From Actinomycetes bacterium (GTDB lineage Bacteria > Actinomycetota > Actinomycetes > DATJPE01): 55,086 nt of DNA. The notes beneath the pieces are model-generated. The model was not told the origin of the DNA. It saw only the letters and a program-made list of their open reading frames with translations, and made no database searches. Shown one piece after another: positions 34,092 through 44,900 of the stretch (positions are counted from its first letter, which is position 1; each line of letters begins with the position of its first letter). The stretch lies in NCBI GenBank assembly GCA_035506535.1, contig DATJPE010000068.1:1-55086 (forward strand), in the 5' to 3' direction. The position numbers and the translations under genes were made by a program.

Positions 34092-35035
34092 GCCGCCTCC
34101 CTGATCCGCTCGGCGGCGCGCAGTCGCGCCGACGCCGCCCGAGGATTGGCGGCGACCTCGTCCGCCCCTGGCGTCTCCGCGCCCCGGGTGAGCAGCCGCA
34201 GCCTCGGCGCGAGCTCCTCGGGGACGACGGGCAGGTCCACGGGAGCCTGGCTGGTGGCGAGGGCGGCGAAGGCCCGCTTCACGAGGCGGTCCTCGAGGGA
34301 GTGGTAGGAGAGGACGACGATCCGGCCGCCGACGGCCAGGGCGTCGATCGCGGCGGGCAGCGCGCGCTCCAACGCGCGCAGCTCACCGTTGACCTCGATG
34401 CGCAGCGCCTGGAAGGTCCGCTTGCTCGGGTTGCCACCGCTGCGGCGTGTGGCCGCGGGGATCGCCTCGCGCACGACCTCGACCAGCCGGGCGGTCGAGC
34501 TGAACTCCTCGATGCTGCGCTCCCGCACCACGCGCTCGGCGATGCGGCGTGCGAAGCGCTCCTCTCCGTACTCCGAGAGCACCCGGGCGAGCTCCTCGGC
34601 GGGATAGGTGTTGAGCACCTCCGCGGCCGTGATGCCGCTCGTCGCGTCCATCCGCATGTCCAGCGGGGCGTCCTTGGCGTAGGAGAAGCCGCGGCGCGAC
34701 TCGTCGAGCTGGAGGGAGGACACGCCCAGGTCGAAGAGCACGCCCTGCACGTGGGACAGGCCGAGCCGGGCGAGCACCGCCGGCAGCTCGTCGTAGACCG
34801 CGTGGACGAGCGTGGTGCGCTCGGCGAAGGGGGCCAGCCGCTCCTGGGAGCGGGCGATCGCCTCGGTGTCGCGGTCCAGGCCGACCAGGCGCAGGCTCGG
34901 GTGGGCGGCCAGCAGGGCGTCGCTGTGCCCGCCGAGGCCGACGGTGGCGTCCACCACGACCGCTCCCGGCTCCCGTACGGCCGGCGCGAGCAGCGCCAGA
35001 CAGCGCTCCAGCAGGACGGGCACGTGCTCGCTCAT
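34088..35035 (-). CDS. rsmH: 16S rRNA (cytosine1402-N4)-methyltransferase RsmH
   Basis: A 315-residue SAM-dependent methyltransferase acting on 16S rRNA C1402. The start [12 protein letters not shown], the SAM motif [14 protein letters not shown] (about 31-44), [18 protein letters not shown] and the conserved [16 protein letters not shown] near 245 are present. ATG 35035 was chosen over a long upstream extension of the same frame that runs through mraZ without homology. It is the second gene of the dcw cluster. Confidence 0.97.
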   Translation of the reverse strand: MSEHVPVLLERCLALLAPAVREPGAVVVDATVGLGGHSDALLAAHPSLRLVGLDRDTEAIARSQERLAPFAERTTLVHAVYDELPAVLARLGLSHVQGVLFDLGVSSLQLDESRRGFSYAKDAPLDMRMDATSGITAAEVLNTYPAEELARVLSEYGEERFARRIAERVVRERSIEEFSSTARLVEVVREAIPAATRRSGGNPSKRTFQALRIEVNGELRALERALPAAIDALAVGGRIVVLSYHSLEDRLVKRAFAALATSQAPVDLPVVPEELAPRLRLLTRGAETPGADEVAANPRAASARLRAAERIREAA

Positions 35036-35105
35036 CTGGACCTTTCGGGCGGTGGGATTCGGGTGGGGGGCCGTGGGGGCGGGTCCCCGCCCGCTCGAGG
35101 GGGCT

Positions 35106-35131
35106 CCCGGCACCGGGGAAGGTGCGCCGGG
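35106..35131. other. Stem-loop between mraZ and rsmH
   Basis: CCCGGCACC (35106-35114) and GGTGCGCCGGG (35121-35131) form an interrupted stem in the 146-bp gap between mraZ and rsmH, about 70 bp before the rsmH start. It may attenuate or stabilise the mRNA; no T-run. Confidence 0.4.
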
Positions 35132-35181
35132 AACTGAGCGGGAGGAGACCGACCACCACGGACGCGGGGTCGGCGGTCCGG

Positions 35182-35619
35182 TCAGGGGCCGGGCACCACC
35201 TCCGCGGAGGAGAGCGCGGAGAAGGCGTCCTCGTTGGTGGCCAGCCACGCGTCCCAGGTCGGGGCGTCCCACACCTCGAGCCGGTCGCCGGCGCCGATGA
35301 CCATGACGTCGCGGTCGAGGTCGGCGTACGCGCGCAGCTGGGCCGGGACCGTCACGCGGCCGGTCTTGTCGGGCACCTCGTCGAAGGCCCCGGAGAAGAA
35401 CAGCCGGTGCAGGTCGCGCGCTGGGGCGGAGGTGAACGGCGCGGCGGAGAAGCCTTCGGCGAGGCGCGCGAAGTGGGCGGCCGTGAAGACGTAGAGGCAG
35501 TGCTCCTGGCCGCGCGTCACCACGAGGCCCGCCGCCAGGTCGTCGCGGTACTTGGCCGGGAGGAACAGCCGGCCCTTGTCGTCCAGGCGCAGCGGGTGGG
35601 TGCCCAGGAAGAGCGGCAT
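35182..35619 (-). CDS. mraZ: MraZ transcriptional regulator
   Basis: A 145-residue protein with two AbrB-like MraZ repeats: [19 protein letters not shown] (about 5-23) and [18 protein letters not shown] (about 80-97). MraZ is a DNA-binding ring-forming repressor of its own dcw operon. ATG 35619 was chosen because homology starts at [16 protein letters not shown] lies about 14 nt upstream, a long spacing. A longer frame from 35688 would run across the operator. Confidence 0.95.
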   Translation of the reverse strand: MPLFLGTHPLRLDDKGRLFLPAKYRDDLAAGLVVTRGQEHCLYVFTAAHFARLAEGFSAAPFTSAPARDLHRLFFSGAFDEVPDKTGRVTVPAQLRAYADLDRDVMVIGAGDRLEVWDAPTWDAWLATNEDAFSALSSAEVVPGP

Positions 35620-35668
35620 CGGTGCAACGCGCTCCTCCCACTCCCACAGAGGCCCCTCTTGCCTCCAG

Positions 35669-35698
35669 TTCGCGCCACCGTACTCCACTTAGTCCCAC
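35669..35698 (-). promoter_or_regulatory. MraZ box: three 10-bp spaced GTGG repeats
   Basis: On the minus strand three consecutive 10-mers start with GTGGGA, GTGGAG and GTGGCG (35698-35669). MraZ is known to bind such TGGGN direct repeats at 10-bp spacing. The site lies 50-79 bp upstream of the mraZ start and should mediate autoregulation of the dcw cluster; it is also 60 bp from moxR, divergent. Confidence 0.85.
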
Positions 35699-35757
35699 CT
35701 GGCCAAGCATTCTCGGCCCGTCGCGCGGCATGGCGTCGGTAGGTGAAAATGGGGCGC

Positions 35758-36738
35758 ATGACGACGGAGACCCGGCCCGCCGCCCCGGCCTCATCCCTGG
35801 AGGAGGTCCGGGCCACCTCGCGCGAGATCGCGCGCAGCGTGGAGTCGGTGGTGGAGGGTGGGAGCGACGTCGTCCGGATCGCCCTGACGGTCCTGCTCGC
35901 CGAGGGCCACCTGCTCATCGAGGACGTACCCGGCGTCGGCAAGACCACCCTCGCCAAGGCCCTGGCCCGCACCATCGACTGCACCGTCCGGCGCATCCAG
36001 TTCACCCCGGACCTGCTGCCCTCGGACGTCACCGGCGTGAGCGTCTTCAACCAGGAGAGCCGGGAGTTCGAGTTCAAGCCCGGCGCGGTCTTCGCGAACA
36101 TCGTGCTCGGGGACGAGATCAACCGGGCCTCGCCGAAGACCCAGTCCGCGCTGCTGGAGGCGATGGAGGAGCGGCACGTCACCGTCGACGGGACCACCTA
36201 CGAGCTGTCCCCGCCCTTCATGGTGGTCGCGACCCAGAACCCGATCGAGATGGAGGGGACCTACCCGCTGCCCGAGGCGCAGCGGGACCGGTTCATGGCC
36301 CGGATCTCCATGGGCTACCCCGACACCCGCGCCGAGCTGGAGATGCTCGACACCCACGGGCGGGTCTCGCCGCTGGCCGACCTGGTGCCGGTCACCGACG
36401 CCGCCCAGGTGGTCCGGATGATCGCCGAGGTGCGCGAGGTGCACGTGGCGCCGGCGGTGCGCCAGTACGCCGTCGCGCTGGCCAATGCCACTCGTACCTG
36501 CGCCGAGCTGCGCCTCGGCGCGTCCCCGCGGGCGACCCTGCAGCTGGTCCGCGCGGCCCGGGCGTGGGCCGCCCTGGACGACCGCGACTACGTCACGCCC
36601 GACGACATCCAGCGGCTGGCGGTGCCGGTGCTCGCCCACCGCCTGCTGACCACCGGCGAGGCCCAGATCGCCCGCCGCCGCCCGGAGGCCGTCCTCGCCG
36701 ACATCCTCCGTACGCTCTCCCTGCCGAGCGGACCCTGA
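35758..36738 (+). CDS. MoxR-family AAA+ ATPase
   Basis: A 326-residue AAA+ ATPase. Walker [14 protein letters not shown] (about 57-69), Walker [22 protein letters not shown] (from about 116, shown in part here as LGDEINRAS), sensor 1 [12 protein letters not shown] and the C-terminal lid ([17 protein letters not shown]) are present. MoxR ATPases are thought to act as chaperones for maturation of partner complexes. It is the first gene of a MoxR-DUF58-transglutaminase operon, an arrangement frequent in actinobacteria. ATG 35758 is chosen; GTG 35743 and ATG 35749 are also in frame. Confidence 0.93.
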   Translation: MTTETRPAAPASSLEEVRATSREIARSVESVVEGGSDVVRIALTVLLAEGHLLIEDVPGVGKTTLAKALARTIDCTVRRIQFTPDLLPSDVTGVSVFNQESREFEFKPGAVFANIVLGDEINRASPKTQSALLEAMEERHVTVDGTTYELSPPFMVVATQNPIEMEGTYPLPEAQRDRFMARISMGYPDTRAELEMLDTHGRVSPLADLVPVTDAAQVVRMIAEVREVHVAPAVRQYAVALANATRTCAELRLGASPRATLQLVRAARAWAALDDRDYVTPDDIQRLAVPVLAHRLLTTGEAQIARRRPEAVLADILRTLSLPSGP

Positions 36739-36742
36739 CGCC

Positions 36743-37978
36743 ATGCGCGAAGCCCTCCGCGGGCTGACCACACGGGGCCGCTGCTTCCTCTCCGCCGGCA
36801 TCGCCGCGGGTCTCTCGGCGGTGCTGCTCGGGCAGGACGACCTGTTCCGGGTGGCGATCCTCGTGGTCGCCCTCCCCCTGGTGAGCGCCGCGGTCGTGAG
36901 CCGTACCCGCTACCGGCTGGCCAGCCAGCGCCACCTGGAGCCGGCCCGCGTCCCGGTCGGCCAGGAGGCCCGGGTCTACATCGAGCTGCAGAACGTCTCC
37001 AGGCTGCCGACCGGGCTGATGCTCGTCGAGGACCGGCTGCCGTACGTGCTCGGCGTACGCCCCCGCTTCGTGCTCGACCGGGTGCCGCCCCGCGGCCGCC
37101 GGCGGCTGAGCTACACGGTGCGCTCGGAGGCGCGTGGGCGCTACAGCCTCGGCCCGCTCACCCTGCGCCTGTCCGACCCGTTCGGCATGTGCGAGCTGGT
37201 CCGCGCCTTCCAGGCGACCGACGTCCTGCTCGTCACCCCCGCGGTGGTCCGGCTGCCCTCGACCCCGCTGGGCGGTGAGTGGGCCGGCGCCGGCGAGAGC
37301 CGGACGCGCTCGGTCGCGACCGCCGGTGAGGACGACGTCGCCACCCGGGAGTACCGGCAAGGCGATGAGCTGCGGCGCGTGCACTGGCGCTCCACCGCCC
37401 GCCGGGGCGAGCTCATGGTCCGCCGCGAGGAGCAGCCGTGGGAGAGCCACTGCACGGTGGTGCTCGACACCCGCTGGGACGCCCACCGCGGCGAGGGTCC
37501 GGCCTCCTCCTTCGAGTGGGCGGTCTCCGCGGCCGCCTCGGTCGCGCTGCACGCCGCGCGGTCCGGCTACGTCGTGGCGCTGCAGGCCGTCGACGGCCGG
37601 ATGCTGACCGTCCCCGGCGACATCGAGGGCTCGCAGGCCGTCATCGACGCCCTCGCCGTCGTCCAGGCCGACGCCGCCGGCGCGATCCCGCCGGGCGTGC
37701 GGGTGCTGGCGCCCGACGGACTGCTCGTCGCTGTCCTCGGGCGGCTCTCGACCGACGACGCCGAGACGCTGCTGCGCGCGCACCGCCGGGCCAGCTCGGC
37801 CGTCGCGGTCGTGCTCGACGTCGAGACCTGGCGGGCCGGTGACGCCGGCGGTGACACGGGACCGGCCGCGCTGCTGCAGGCGGCCGGCTGGCGGGTCGTC
37901 GTGGCCCGCGCCGGCGACGACCTGGCGGCGCTGTGGCCGCAGGTCGCACGCGGCTCCCGGGTCGGGGTGGGCAGATGA
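36743..37978 (+). CDS. DUF58 domain protein
   Basis: A 411-residue protein with two N-terminal membrane segments (about 14-30 and 33-52), a beta-rich outer or cytosolic region (about 55-195) and the DUF58 core TREYRQGDELRRVHWRSTAR (about 203-222) followed by a VWA-like domain (VVLDTRWDAH with Asp). DUF58 proteins are the usual partners of MoxR ATPases; the cellular role is not established. It begins 4 bp after moxR and overlaps the next gene by ATGA. Confidence 0.9.
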   Translation: MREALRGLTTRGRCFLSAGIAAGLSAVLLGQDDLFRVAILVVALPLVSAAVVSRTRYRLASQRHLEPARVPVGQEARVYIELQNVSRLPTGLMLVEDRLPYVLGVRPRFVLDRVPPRGRRRLSYTVRSEARGRYSLGPLTLRLSDPFGMCELVRAFQATDVLLVTPAVVRLPSTPLGGEWAGAGESRTRSVATAGEDDVATREYRQGDELRRVHWRSTARRGELMVRREEQPWESHCTVVLDTRWDAHRGEGPASSFEWAVSAAASVALHAARSGYVVALQAVDGRMLTVPGDIEGSQAVIDALAVVQADAAGAIPPGVRVLAPDGLLVAVLGRLSTDDAETLLRAHRRASSAVAVVLDVETWRAGDAGGDTGPAALLQAAGWRVVVARAGDDLAALWPQVARGSRVGVGR

Positions 37979-40263
37979 GGCTCACCCTGGTCGGCCTCGT
38001 CGCGACCCTGCTCACCGCGGTCGGGATGCACGCCGTGATCGAGGGCGGCTGGTGGTTTTGGGCCTCGGCGCTGTGCGCCGGCGCCGCGGTCGGGTTCTGC
38101 GCGCTCGCCCGGCTCGCCGGGATGGCGCGCCCGATGGTCCCGCTGGCCGGGTTCGTCGGCCTGGTGCTGGCGGTCACCCAGCTGTCCTCGACCCAGACCG
38201 CGGTGCTCGGCGTCCTGCCCGGGCCGGCCGCGGTCCGCCAGTACGTGGACCTCATGCACCGGGCCGGCCACTGGATCCAGGTCAGCGTCCCCCCGGCTCC
38301 GAACAAGGCGTCCCTGGTCGCGATGGTCGCCGGCGGCGTGGGCCTGATCGCGCTGCTCGTCGACACCTTCGCGGTGACCTACCGGGCGGCGGCGCTGGCC
38401 GGCCTACCGCTGCTCGCGCTCTACGGCGTACCCGTCGCGGTGGCGCACGACGGCGTCCCGTGGCCGTACTTCGCCGTCGCCGCCATCGGCTGGCTGGCCC
38501 TGCTGCTGGCCGACGGCCAGGAGCGACTGGGCCGCTGGGGACGGGCGGTGCGGCGCGAGACCGAGGAGCCGCGCACCGGGCGGATGGTCACCGGACGACG
38601 CATCGGCGCCGCTGCCCTCGGCCTGGCGCTGGTCGTCCCCGCGCTGCTGCCCGGTCTCGGCAACGGCGTCATCGACACCCACCGGGCCAAGCGCACCGGT
38701 GGCGGGAGCGGCAAGGTCCTCACCATCAACCCGCTGGTGTCGATCGGGGCCACCCTGAACCAGGCGAGCAACACCGAGCTGCTCGAGTACCGCACGAGCA
38801 CGACCGACCCGGGCTACCTCACCCTCGTCGTCGCCGACACCTTCGACGGGACGACGTGGCAGCCGGCCACCTTGCACCCGAACGGCTCGGTGGACGACCA
38901 CCGCCTCCCCGCGCTGGACGTCGACTCCGACGTCAGCCGCCAGAGCGTGAGCACTTCGCTGCAGTCAGTGGGCCTGGGTCGCAGCACCTGGCTGCCCACC
39001 CCGACCCCGCTGGTCGCCGTCGACGCCGACTCCTCCTGGGTCTACGACGACGCGCACCGCATCCCCTGGTCGGCGTCGGGCGACATCGACAACCTGGCCT
39101 GGCGCGCCATCAGCCTCGACGTGCAGCCGACCGCCGACCAGCTCAAGCGCGCCCCGGCGCCCTCCTCGACCGTGCTGGACACCTATACGAAGCTGCCCGG
39201 CGGCATCGACGCCTCGGTGCCGGCCCTGGCCCGTGAGGTCACCAAGGGCGCCACCACCGAGTACGAGAAGGCGTTGGCGCTGCAGACGTTCTTCCGCGAC
39301 GGCACGTTCTCCTACAACGCCGCGTACCGCTCACCCCGGACCGACCCGCTGGGCGCCTTCCTCGCGGCCAAGCAGGGCTTCTGCCAGCAGTTCGCCACCG
39401 CCTACGCGGTGATGGCCCGCGAGCTCGGCATCCCGACCCGGGTGGCGGTCGGCTTCCTGCCGGGACACCGCACCGACACGACCGACCCGACCAGCTCGTG
39501 GGTCGTGTACTCCCACGACATGCACGCCTGGCCCGAGGTCTACTTCTCCGGGGTCGGCTGGGTGCGCTTCGAGCCGACGCCCCGCGCCGACAACGCGGCG
39601 CTGACCCTGCCGGCGTACGCCGTCCCGAACGCCTCGGCGAGCGTCGGCTCCAGCGCCTCGGCGACGGCCAGTCTCGGCAAGGGTGGGCCCAGCGCCACGA
39701 GCCAGGCCAGCGCCTCCTCGGCGGTGGCCGGCGCCGGCTGGAGCCCGGGCCACCTGCTCCCCCACCTCCCGTGGACCTGGGTCGTCGGCCTGCTCGCCCT
39801 GCTGGTCCTGCTCGCGGCCCCCTGGCTGGCGCGACGGGTCCTGCTGCGCCGACGGCTGGCCCGGGCGGGGACGGGCGACCCGGTGGCCGCGGCGGCGGCG
39901 GCGTGGGCGGAGCTGGAGGCGACGTGCGTCGACCTCGGCCTCGAGTGGCCGTCCTCGCGCACCCCGCGGCAGACCGCGGCGGCGCTGTCCGGCGCCGTGG
40001 AGGGGGACGCAGTCCCTGCGCTCTCGCGGATCGGCCTGGCCACCGAGCGGGCTCGCTACGCGGCGACGCCCGCGCCCGCCGACGGGTTGGACGCCGACGT
40101 GGCGGCGGTCCGGGTCGCGCTCATGGAGCGGGCCACCCCGACCGAGCGGCTGCGCGCCGACGTGCTCCCGCGCTCGGTGCTGCGCCGGGCGGGGACGTGG
40201 GTCGCGGACGCGCTGGACCGGGTGGACGACCTGCTGGCGACCCGGCCGGTCAGCCGGAAGTGA
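37975..40263 (+). CDS. TgpA-like membrane transglutaminase
   Basis: A 762-residue membrane protein: about six hydrophobic segments in the first 230 residues (TgpA N-terminal domain), an extracytoplasmic transglutaminase-like core with Cys in KQGFCQQFATAYAVMAREL (Cys near 468), His in SHDMHAWPEV (near 515) and the following Asp/Glu region, then a Ser/Ala linker, another membrane helix (WVVGLLALLVLLAAPWLA) and a cytosolic DUF4129-type tail. The Cys-His pair suggests a catalytic cysteine enzyme, a transglutaminase or protease, on the outer face. ATG 37975 overlaps the DUF58 stop. Substrate unknown. Confidence 0.92.
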   Translation: MRLTLVGLVATLLTAVGMHAVIEGGWWFWASALCAGAAVGFCALARLAGMARPMVPLAGFVGLVLAVTQLSSTQTAVLGVLPGPAAVRQYVDLMHRAGHWIQVSVPPAPNKASLVAMVAGGVGLIALLVDTFAVTYRAAALAGLPLLALYGVPVAVAHDGVPWPYFAVAAIGWLALLLADGQERLGRWGRAVRRETEEPRTGRMVTGRRIGAAALGLALVVPALLPGLGNGVIDTHRAKRTGGGSGKVLTINPLVSIGATLNQASNTELLEYRTSTTDPGYLTLVVADTFDGTTWQPATLHPNGSVDDHRLPALDVDSDVSRQSVSTSLQSVGLGRSTWLPTPTPLVAVDADSSWVYDDAHRIPWSASGDIDNLAWRAISLDVQPTADQLKRAPAPSSTVLDTYTKLPGGIDASVPALAREVTKGATTEYEKALALQTFFRDGTFSYNAAYRSPRTDPLGAFLAAKQGFCQQFATAYAVMARELGIPTRVAVGFLPGHRTDTTDPTSSWVVYSHDMHAWPEVYFSGVGWVRFEPTPRADNAALTLPAYAVPNASASVGSSASATASLGKGGPSATSQASASSAVAGAGWSPGHLLPHLPWTWVVGLLALLVLLAAPWLARRVLLRRRLARAGTGDPVAAAAAAWAELEATCVDLGLEWPSSRTPRQTAAALSGAVEGDAVPALSRIGLATERARYAATPAPADGLDADVAAVRVALMERATPTERLRADVLPRSVLRRAGTWVADALDRVDDLLATRPVSRK

Positions 40264-40264
40264 T

Positions 40265-40654
40265 CTAGCGGCCGTCGTTCTCGCGACGGCGCCGCCAGCG
40301 TTCCTCGAGGCGCTCCATCATGCGCGGTCGGGTCCGGGCGGCGCGGGCCTGGCGGCCACGGGGGCCGGCGGGAGCGACCACGCTCGGGCGCGCGCGCCAG
40401 CCGGTGAGCACCCACCACGCCGAGGCGAGCATGAGCACGAAGCCGGCCAGCCCCACCGGCACGATCGAGATGGCGACCCCGCCGACGAGGGCGGCCACGC
40501 CGACGATGAACCCGAGGAGGCCGAGGACGATGCGCCGCCGGTGGTGTGCGCGAAGGTCAGCGCCGCGAAGCGTGGAGGCGAGCTTCGGATCCTCGGCATA
40601 GAGGGCTCGCTCCATCTGCTCGAGCAGGCGCTGCTCGTGCTCGGAGAGCGGCAC
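40265..40654 (-). CDS. DUF3040 membrane protein
   Basis: A 129-residue protein with the DUF3040 start MPLSEHEQRLLEQMERALYA (a helix of about 20 residues), then two hydrophobic helices (about 42-62 and 66-86) and a basic tail. Members are common small membrane proteins of actinobacteria near the dcw region; function unknown. GTG 40654 follows GAGGAGG. It is convergent with the transglutaminase gene with a 1-bp gap. Confidence 0.9.
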   Translation of the reverse strand: MPLSEHEQRLLEQMERALYAEDPKLASTLRGADLRAHHRRRIVLGLLGFIVGVAALVGGVAISIVPVGLAGFVLMLASAWWVLTGWRARPSVVAPAGPRGRQARAARTRPRMMERLEERWRRRRENDGR

Positions 40655-40773
40655 GGCTCCTCCTCGTCGCGAGCCTCCCTCAGGAGGCGACCCCCATTAC
40701 ACCCCCAGCATAAGCAGGCATCGGCGGGTACGAAACCCGTCCTGAGCCTCTTGTGGGGCGAAGCGGTGAGAGT

Positions 40774-41946
40774 TCACCCTTCGTCCAGCAATGTGGCCGG
40801 CCGCACGGCCCCCGGGCCGAACCGGCGGGCGGCCGCGTCGACCGCGAGCTCGGCCTCGCGCCGGCCGCGCTCGGGAGCGTCGAGCAGCAGCTGGCGGGGC
40901 CTCGTCTCGGCGTCCACCAGCCCCTCCACCCGCACCCCCACGAGCCGCAGCCGGGCCCGTTGGAGCCCGAGGGCGTCGAAGAGCCCGCGGGCGCCGGCGT
41001 AGACCTCCTGGGCCACGTCAGTGGGTTCGCGCAGGGTCCGCGCCCGGGTGATCGTCGTGAAGTCGGCGAAGCGCACCTTGATCGAGACGGTGCGCCCGGC
41101 GTACCCGGCCGCGCGCAGCCGGGAGGCGACCTTCGTGGACAGCCGCAGCAGCTCGCGGTGGATGACGGCGGGGTCGTCGACGTCGGTGCCGAAGGTCTCC
41201 TCGGCGCCGATGCTGCGGTCGGGCTCGTGCGGGACGACCACCCGCTCGTCGCGGCCCCAGGCCAGCGCGGCCAGATGGGCGCCGGCGGCCGGGCCGAGCG
41301 CGCGCTCGAGGGTGCTGCGCGGGGTCCGGGCCAGGTCGCCGACGCTGCGCAGGCCGAGTCGGGCCAGCGCCTCCTCGGTCTTGTCCCCCACCCCCCAGAG
41401 CGCGCCCACCGGCAGCGGGTGGAGGAAGGCCACCACCTCCGAGGGCGGGACGACGAGCAGGCCGTCCGGCTTGGCCCTGGTCGAGGCCAGCTTGGCGAGG
41501 AACTTGTTCGCCGCCACGCCCACCGAGCAGGTGATGCGCTGCTCGTCGTGGATGCGCGCCCGGATCGTCTCCCCGATGAGGGTGGGCGGCCCGAGCCGGC
41601 GTACCGACCCCGCGACGTCGAGGAAGGCCTCGTCGAGGGACAGCGGCTCGACGAGCGGGGTGACCGAGGCGAAGACCTCCATGACCGCGGCGGAGACCTC
41701 GGCGTAGCGGCGGAAGTCCGGCGGCAGGACGGTGGCCGACGGGCACAGCCGCCGGGCCCTGGTCATCGGCATCGCCGAGGTGACGCCGAAGCGGCGGGCC
41801 TCGTAGGTGGCGGAGAGCACCACCGAGCGGCTGCCACCGCCCACGATCACCGGCGTCCCGCGCAGCTCGGGGCGGTCGATGAGCGACACGGAGGCGTAGA
41901 AGGCGTCCATGTCCACGTGCAGGACCGTGCAGGCGGTGTCATCCAC
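40774..41946 (-). CDS. dinB: DNA polymerase IV (Y-family)
   Basis: A 390-residue translesion polymerase. Catalytic motifs are intact: HVDMDAFYASVS with two acids (about 10-20) and SLDEAFLDVAG (about 105-115), plus YEARRFGVTSAMPM and ITCSVGVAANKFLAKLAS. It is therefore a real DinB and not the inactive ImuB form. A possible clamp-binding segment is RQLLLDAPE near 355. GTG at 41946 is selected since it precedes the polymerase start and overlaps dnaE2 by 8 bp; an extension to 42003 would run well into dnaE2. It is the last gene of the SOS operon. Confidence 0.93.
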   Translation of the reverse strand: MDDTACTVLHVDMDAFYASVSLIDRPELRGTPVIVGGGSRSVVLSATYEARRFGVTSAMPMTRARRLCPSATVLPPDFRRYAEVSAAVMEVFASVTPLVEPLSLDEAFLDVAGSVRRLGPPTLIGETIRARIHDEQRITCSVGVAANKFLAKLASTRAKPDGLLVVPPSEVVAFLHPLPVGALWGVGDKTEEALARLGLRSVGDLARTPRSTLERALGPAAGAHLAALAWGRDERVVVPHEPDRSIGAEETFGTDVDDPAVIHRELLRLSTKVASRLRAAGYAGRTVSIKVRFADFTTITRARTLREPTDVAQEVYAGARGLFDALGLQRARLRLVGVRVEGLVDAETRPRQLLLDAPERGRREAELAVDAAARRFGPGAVRPATLLDEG

Positions 41947-44900
41947 CGGGGCTGCCCGGGCTGGAGTGCCACAGCTTGCGCGGGGCCCGCTTGGCGTCCT
42001 CACCCGGCGCCTTGACGTCGGCGTAGGGGGACTGGCGGAAACCGCTGGCGTGGACGAGGACCCGTCGCTGACCCATGCCGCCGGCGCGGGTGCGCTCCGG
42101 CTCGGGCGCGCGAGCCGGTACCGGGCGCGTCGAGCGCGACTGCGCCCAGCCCTGCGTCGCCGGGTCGTCCTGGTCCGCCAGCACGCTGCCCTCCGCGAGG
42201 TGGGCGTACGCCGCCTCGAGACCGCCCCGCTCCCAGGCCGCGTGCAGGCCGGCCAGCTCCCAGGCGCCGGTCGCGCGGATGCTCACCCCGCGCGGCCCGG
42301 TACGCCGGACGTGGCCGCGCACGACGAGCAGCCAGGAGTGGAACACCGTCGCAGCGTAGGGGCCCTGGGCGTCCTCGAAGAACGTCGCGTCGACCGGCCC
42401 GGTCGCGTCGTCGAGGGTGAGGAAGACGACGCGCCGCCCGGAGCGAACGGGCGGGGTCTGGGTGGCGACCTTGACCCCGGCGACGAGCACCTCCGCCTCG
42501 GAGCGGCAGCGCAGCAGGTCGCGGGAGCGGGTGACGCCGAGAGCAGCGAGCAGCGGGGTGTAGAAGTCGACGACGTGGCGGCTCACGTCCAGGCCGAGGA
42601 CGTCGAGCTCGGCGCGGACGCGTTCCGCCCCGGTCATCTCGGGCAGCCCGGAGGGGTTGACCAGCTCCGGAGCGTCGCCGAGGTCGAGGGCGAGCTGGGC
42701 CGGGGACGCCCGCCGCTGCGAGCGGCTCCAACGGTCCAGGTCCCCGACCTGCAGCAGCAGGTCGCGCCGGGTGACCCGGCCACGCCGACGGGGCAGGCCC
42801 GCCCCGAGGCCGTACAGGCCGTCGAAGGCGCCCGCGACGACCAGCCGCTCCACCACCGGCCGCGAGGTCCGGCTCCGCTGCCAGAAGTCCGCGAGGGCGG
42901 CGTACGGGCGTCCCGCGACGATGCGGTCCACCTCCTCCTCGCTGATCCCCTTGACGTCGGCCAGCGACAGCCGGATGCCGTAGCCAGGCTCCGGTCCACC
43001 CGGCACCGGCTCGACCCGGTAGACCCCGTCGGAGCGGTTGACGTCCAGGCCGAGGATCGTGACGCCGCACTGCCGGGCGTCGTCGAGGATCAGCCGCTTC
43101 GGGTACATGCCGGGGTCGTGGGTGAGCACGCCGGCGAGGAACGCCGCCGGGTGGTGCGCCTTGAGCCAGGCGGACTGATAGGTGGGCAGCGCGAAGGCCG
43201 CCGCGTGGGCCTTGCAGAACCCGAACGAGGCGAAGGCCTGCAGCACCGCCCAGACGCTCTCCACCTCGGGCAGGGTGAACCCGCGGGCGAGGGCGGGCGG
43301 GTAGAGCCACTCGCGGACCGCCGCCTGGCCGTCCGGCGAGCCCAGCTCGCGGCGGGCCTCGTCGGCCTCGTCGAGCGCGCAGCCGGTGAGCTCGGCGATG
43401 ACCCGGATCACCTGCTCGTGGAAGACGACGACGCCGCAGGTCTCCTCCAGCGCGGGGCGCAGCCGCTCGTGCAGGTAGCTCGCCGGGCTCCAGCCCTGCC
43501 GGGCGAGCAGGAACGGGGTGACCATGTCGGACTTCACCGGGCCGGGGCGGAACAGCGAGATGTCGGTGATCAGGTCGTCGAAGGTCTCCGGGCCGAACTT
43601 GCCGATCAGCTCGCGCTGCCCGGGGGACTCGATCTGGAAGCAGCCGAGGGTGCGGGCCGAGGCGATGAGGGCGAAGGTCGCCGGGTCGTCCCGCGGCACG
43701 CAGTCCTCGTCGTCGAGCCGGATCGGCACGCCCTCGACCCGGCGGACCTCCTCGACCGCATGGGCCATCGAGGACTGCATGCGGATGCCCAGCACGTCGA
43801 GCTTGAGCAGCCCGAGGTCCTCGACGTCGTCCTTGTCGAACTGGCTCATCGGGAAGCCGAGCAGGCTCGCCTCCACCGGGGTCCGGTCGAGCAGCCCGGT
43901 GTCGGAGAGCAGCACCCCGCAGGGGTGCAGCGCGATGTGGCGCGGCAGCCCGTCGAGGGACTCGACGAGGCCGAAGAAGGTGTCCAGCCCGGCGCCGGCC
44001 AGCCCGCTGCGGCGCAGCTCCGGCAGGTCGTGCAGGGCGGCCCGGGCGTCACGGGCGCGGATGTGCGGGAACGCCTTGGCGATGCTGTCGATCTCGCCGG
44101 GGGGCAGGCCGAGGGCGGCGCCGACGTCGCGGACGGCGTGGCGGACCCGGTAGGTGTCGGTCATCGACACGCACGCGCAGCGGGAGTCGCCGAAGCGCTC
44201 GAAGATGCGCTCGTAGACCTCGGTCCGTCGGGCGGACTCGACGTCGACGTCGACATCCGGCAGCGCCTGGCGCCGGACGGTGAGGAAGCGCTCCATGAGC
44301 AGCCCGTGGCGCAGCGGGTCGACCCCGGAGACGCCGAGCAGGTGCAGGACCAGGCTGCCCGCGCCGGACCCCCGTGCCGCGACCCGGACCCCCATCGAGC
44401 GGATGAGGTCGCAGACCTCGGCGACGGTGAGGAAGTAGGTCCAGTAGCCCAGGGTGTCGATGACCTCCAGCTCCGCGGCCAGCCGCTCGCGGGCCGCCCG
44501 CTCCTGCCCGCGGTAGCGGGTCTCCAGGGCCGCCTCGCAGCGGGCGCGGAGCACCACTGCCGGGGGCGTCCCGCTGGTGTCCGCCGGTTCATCGGCTCGA
44601 TAGAGGTCGGGCTCGGGGAGGTGGACCAGGCCGAGGCCGAGGTCGGCGGCCGGGTCGAGCAGGCAGTCCGCCGCCACCGCCTCGGTCGTGGCGAGCAGCC
44701 GGCGGGCCGCGGCGGGGTCCTCGGCGATGCGCGCCGCCACCGCCCGCATGGCCGCCGCGTCCTTGAGGTGGGCCTCGGCGCTGCGCCGGTCGACGTGGCG
44801 GGTCCCGAGGGGGACCAGGCGGCGGGTCGCGTCGAGGACGTCGGCCGTCGCGGCCCCCGCCGGGGTGGCGTAGCGCACGGCGTTGGTGAGGACCGCCGGT

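Noticed and set aside
40724-40740. CGGGTACGAAACCCG as part of a tRNA
   Set aside because: It resembles a T arm but no acceptor stem, anticodon arm or D arm can be found around it.
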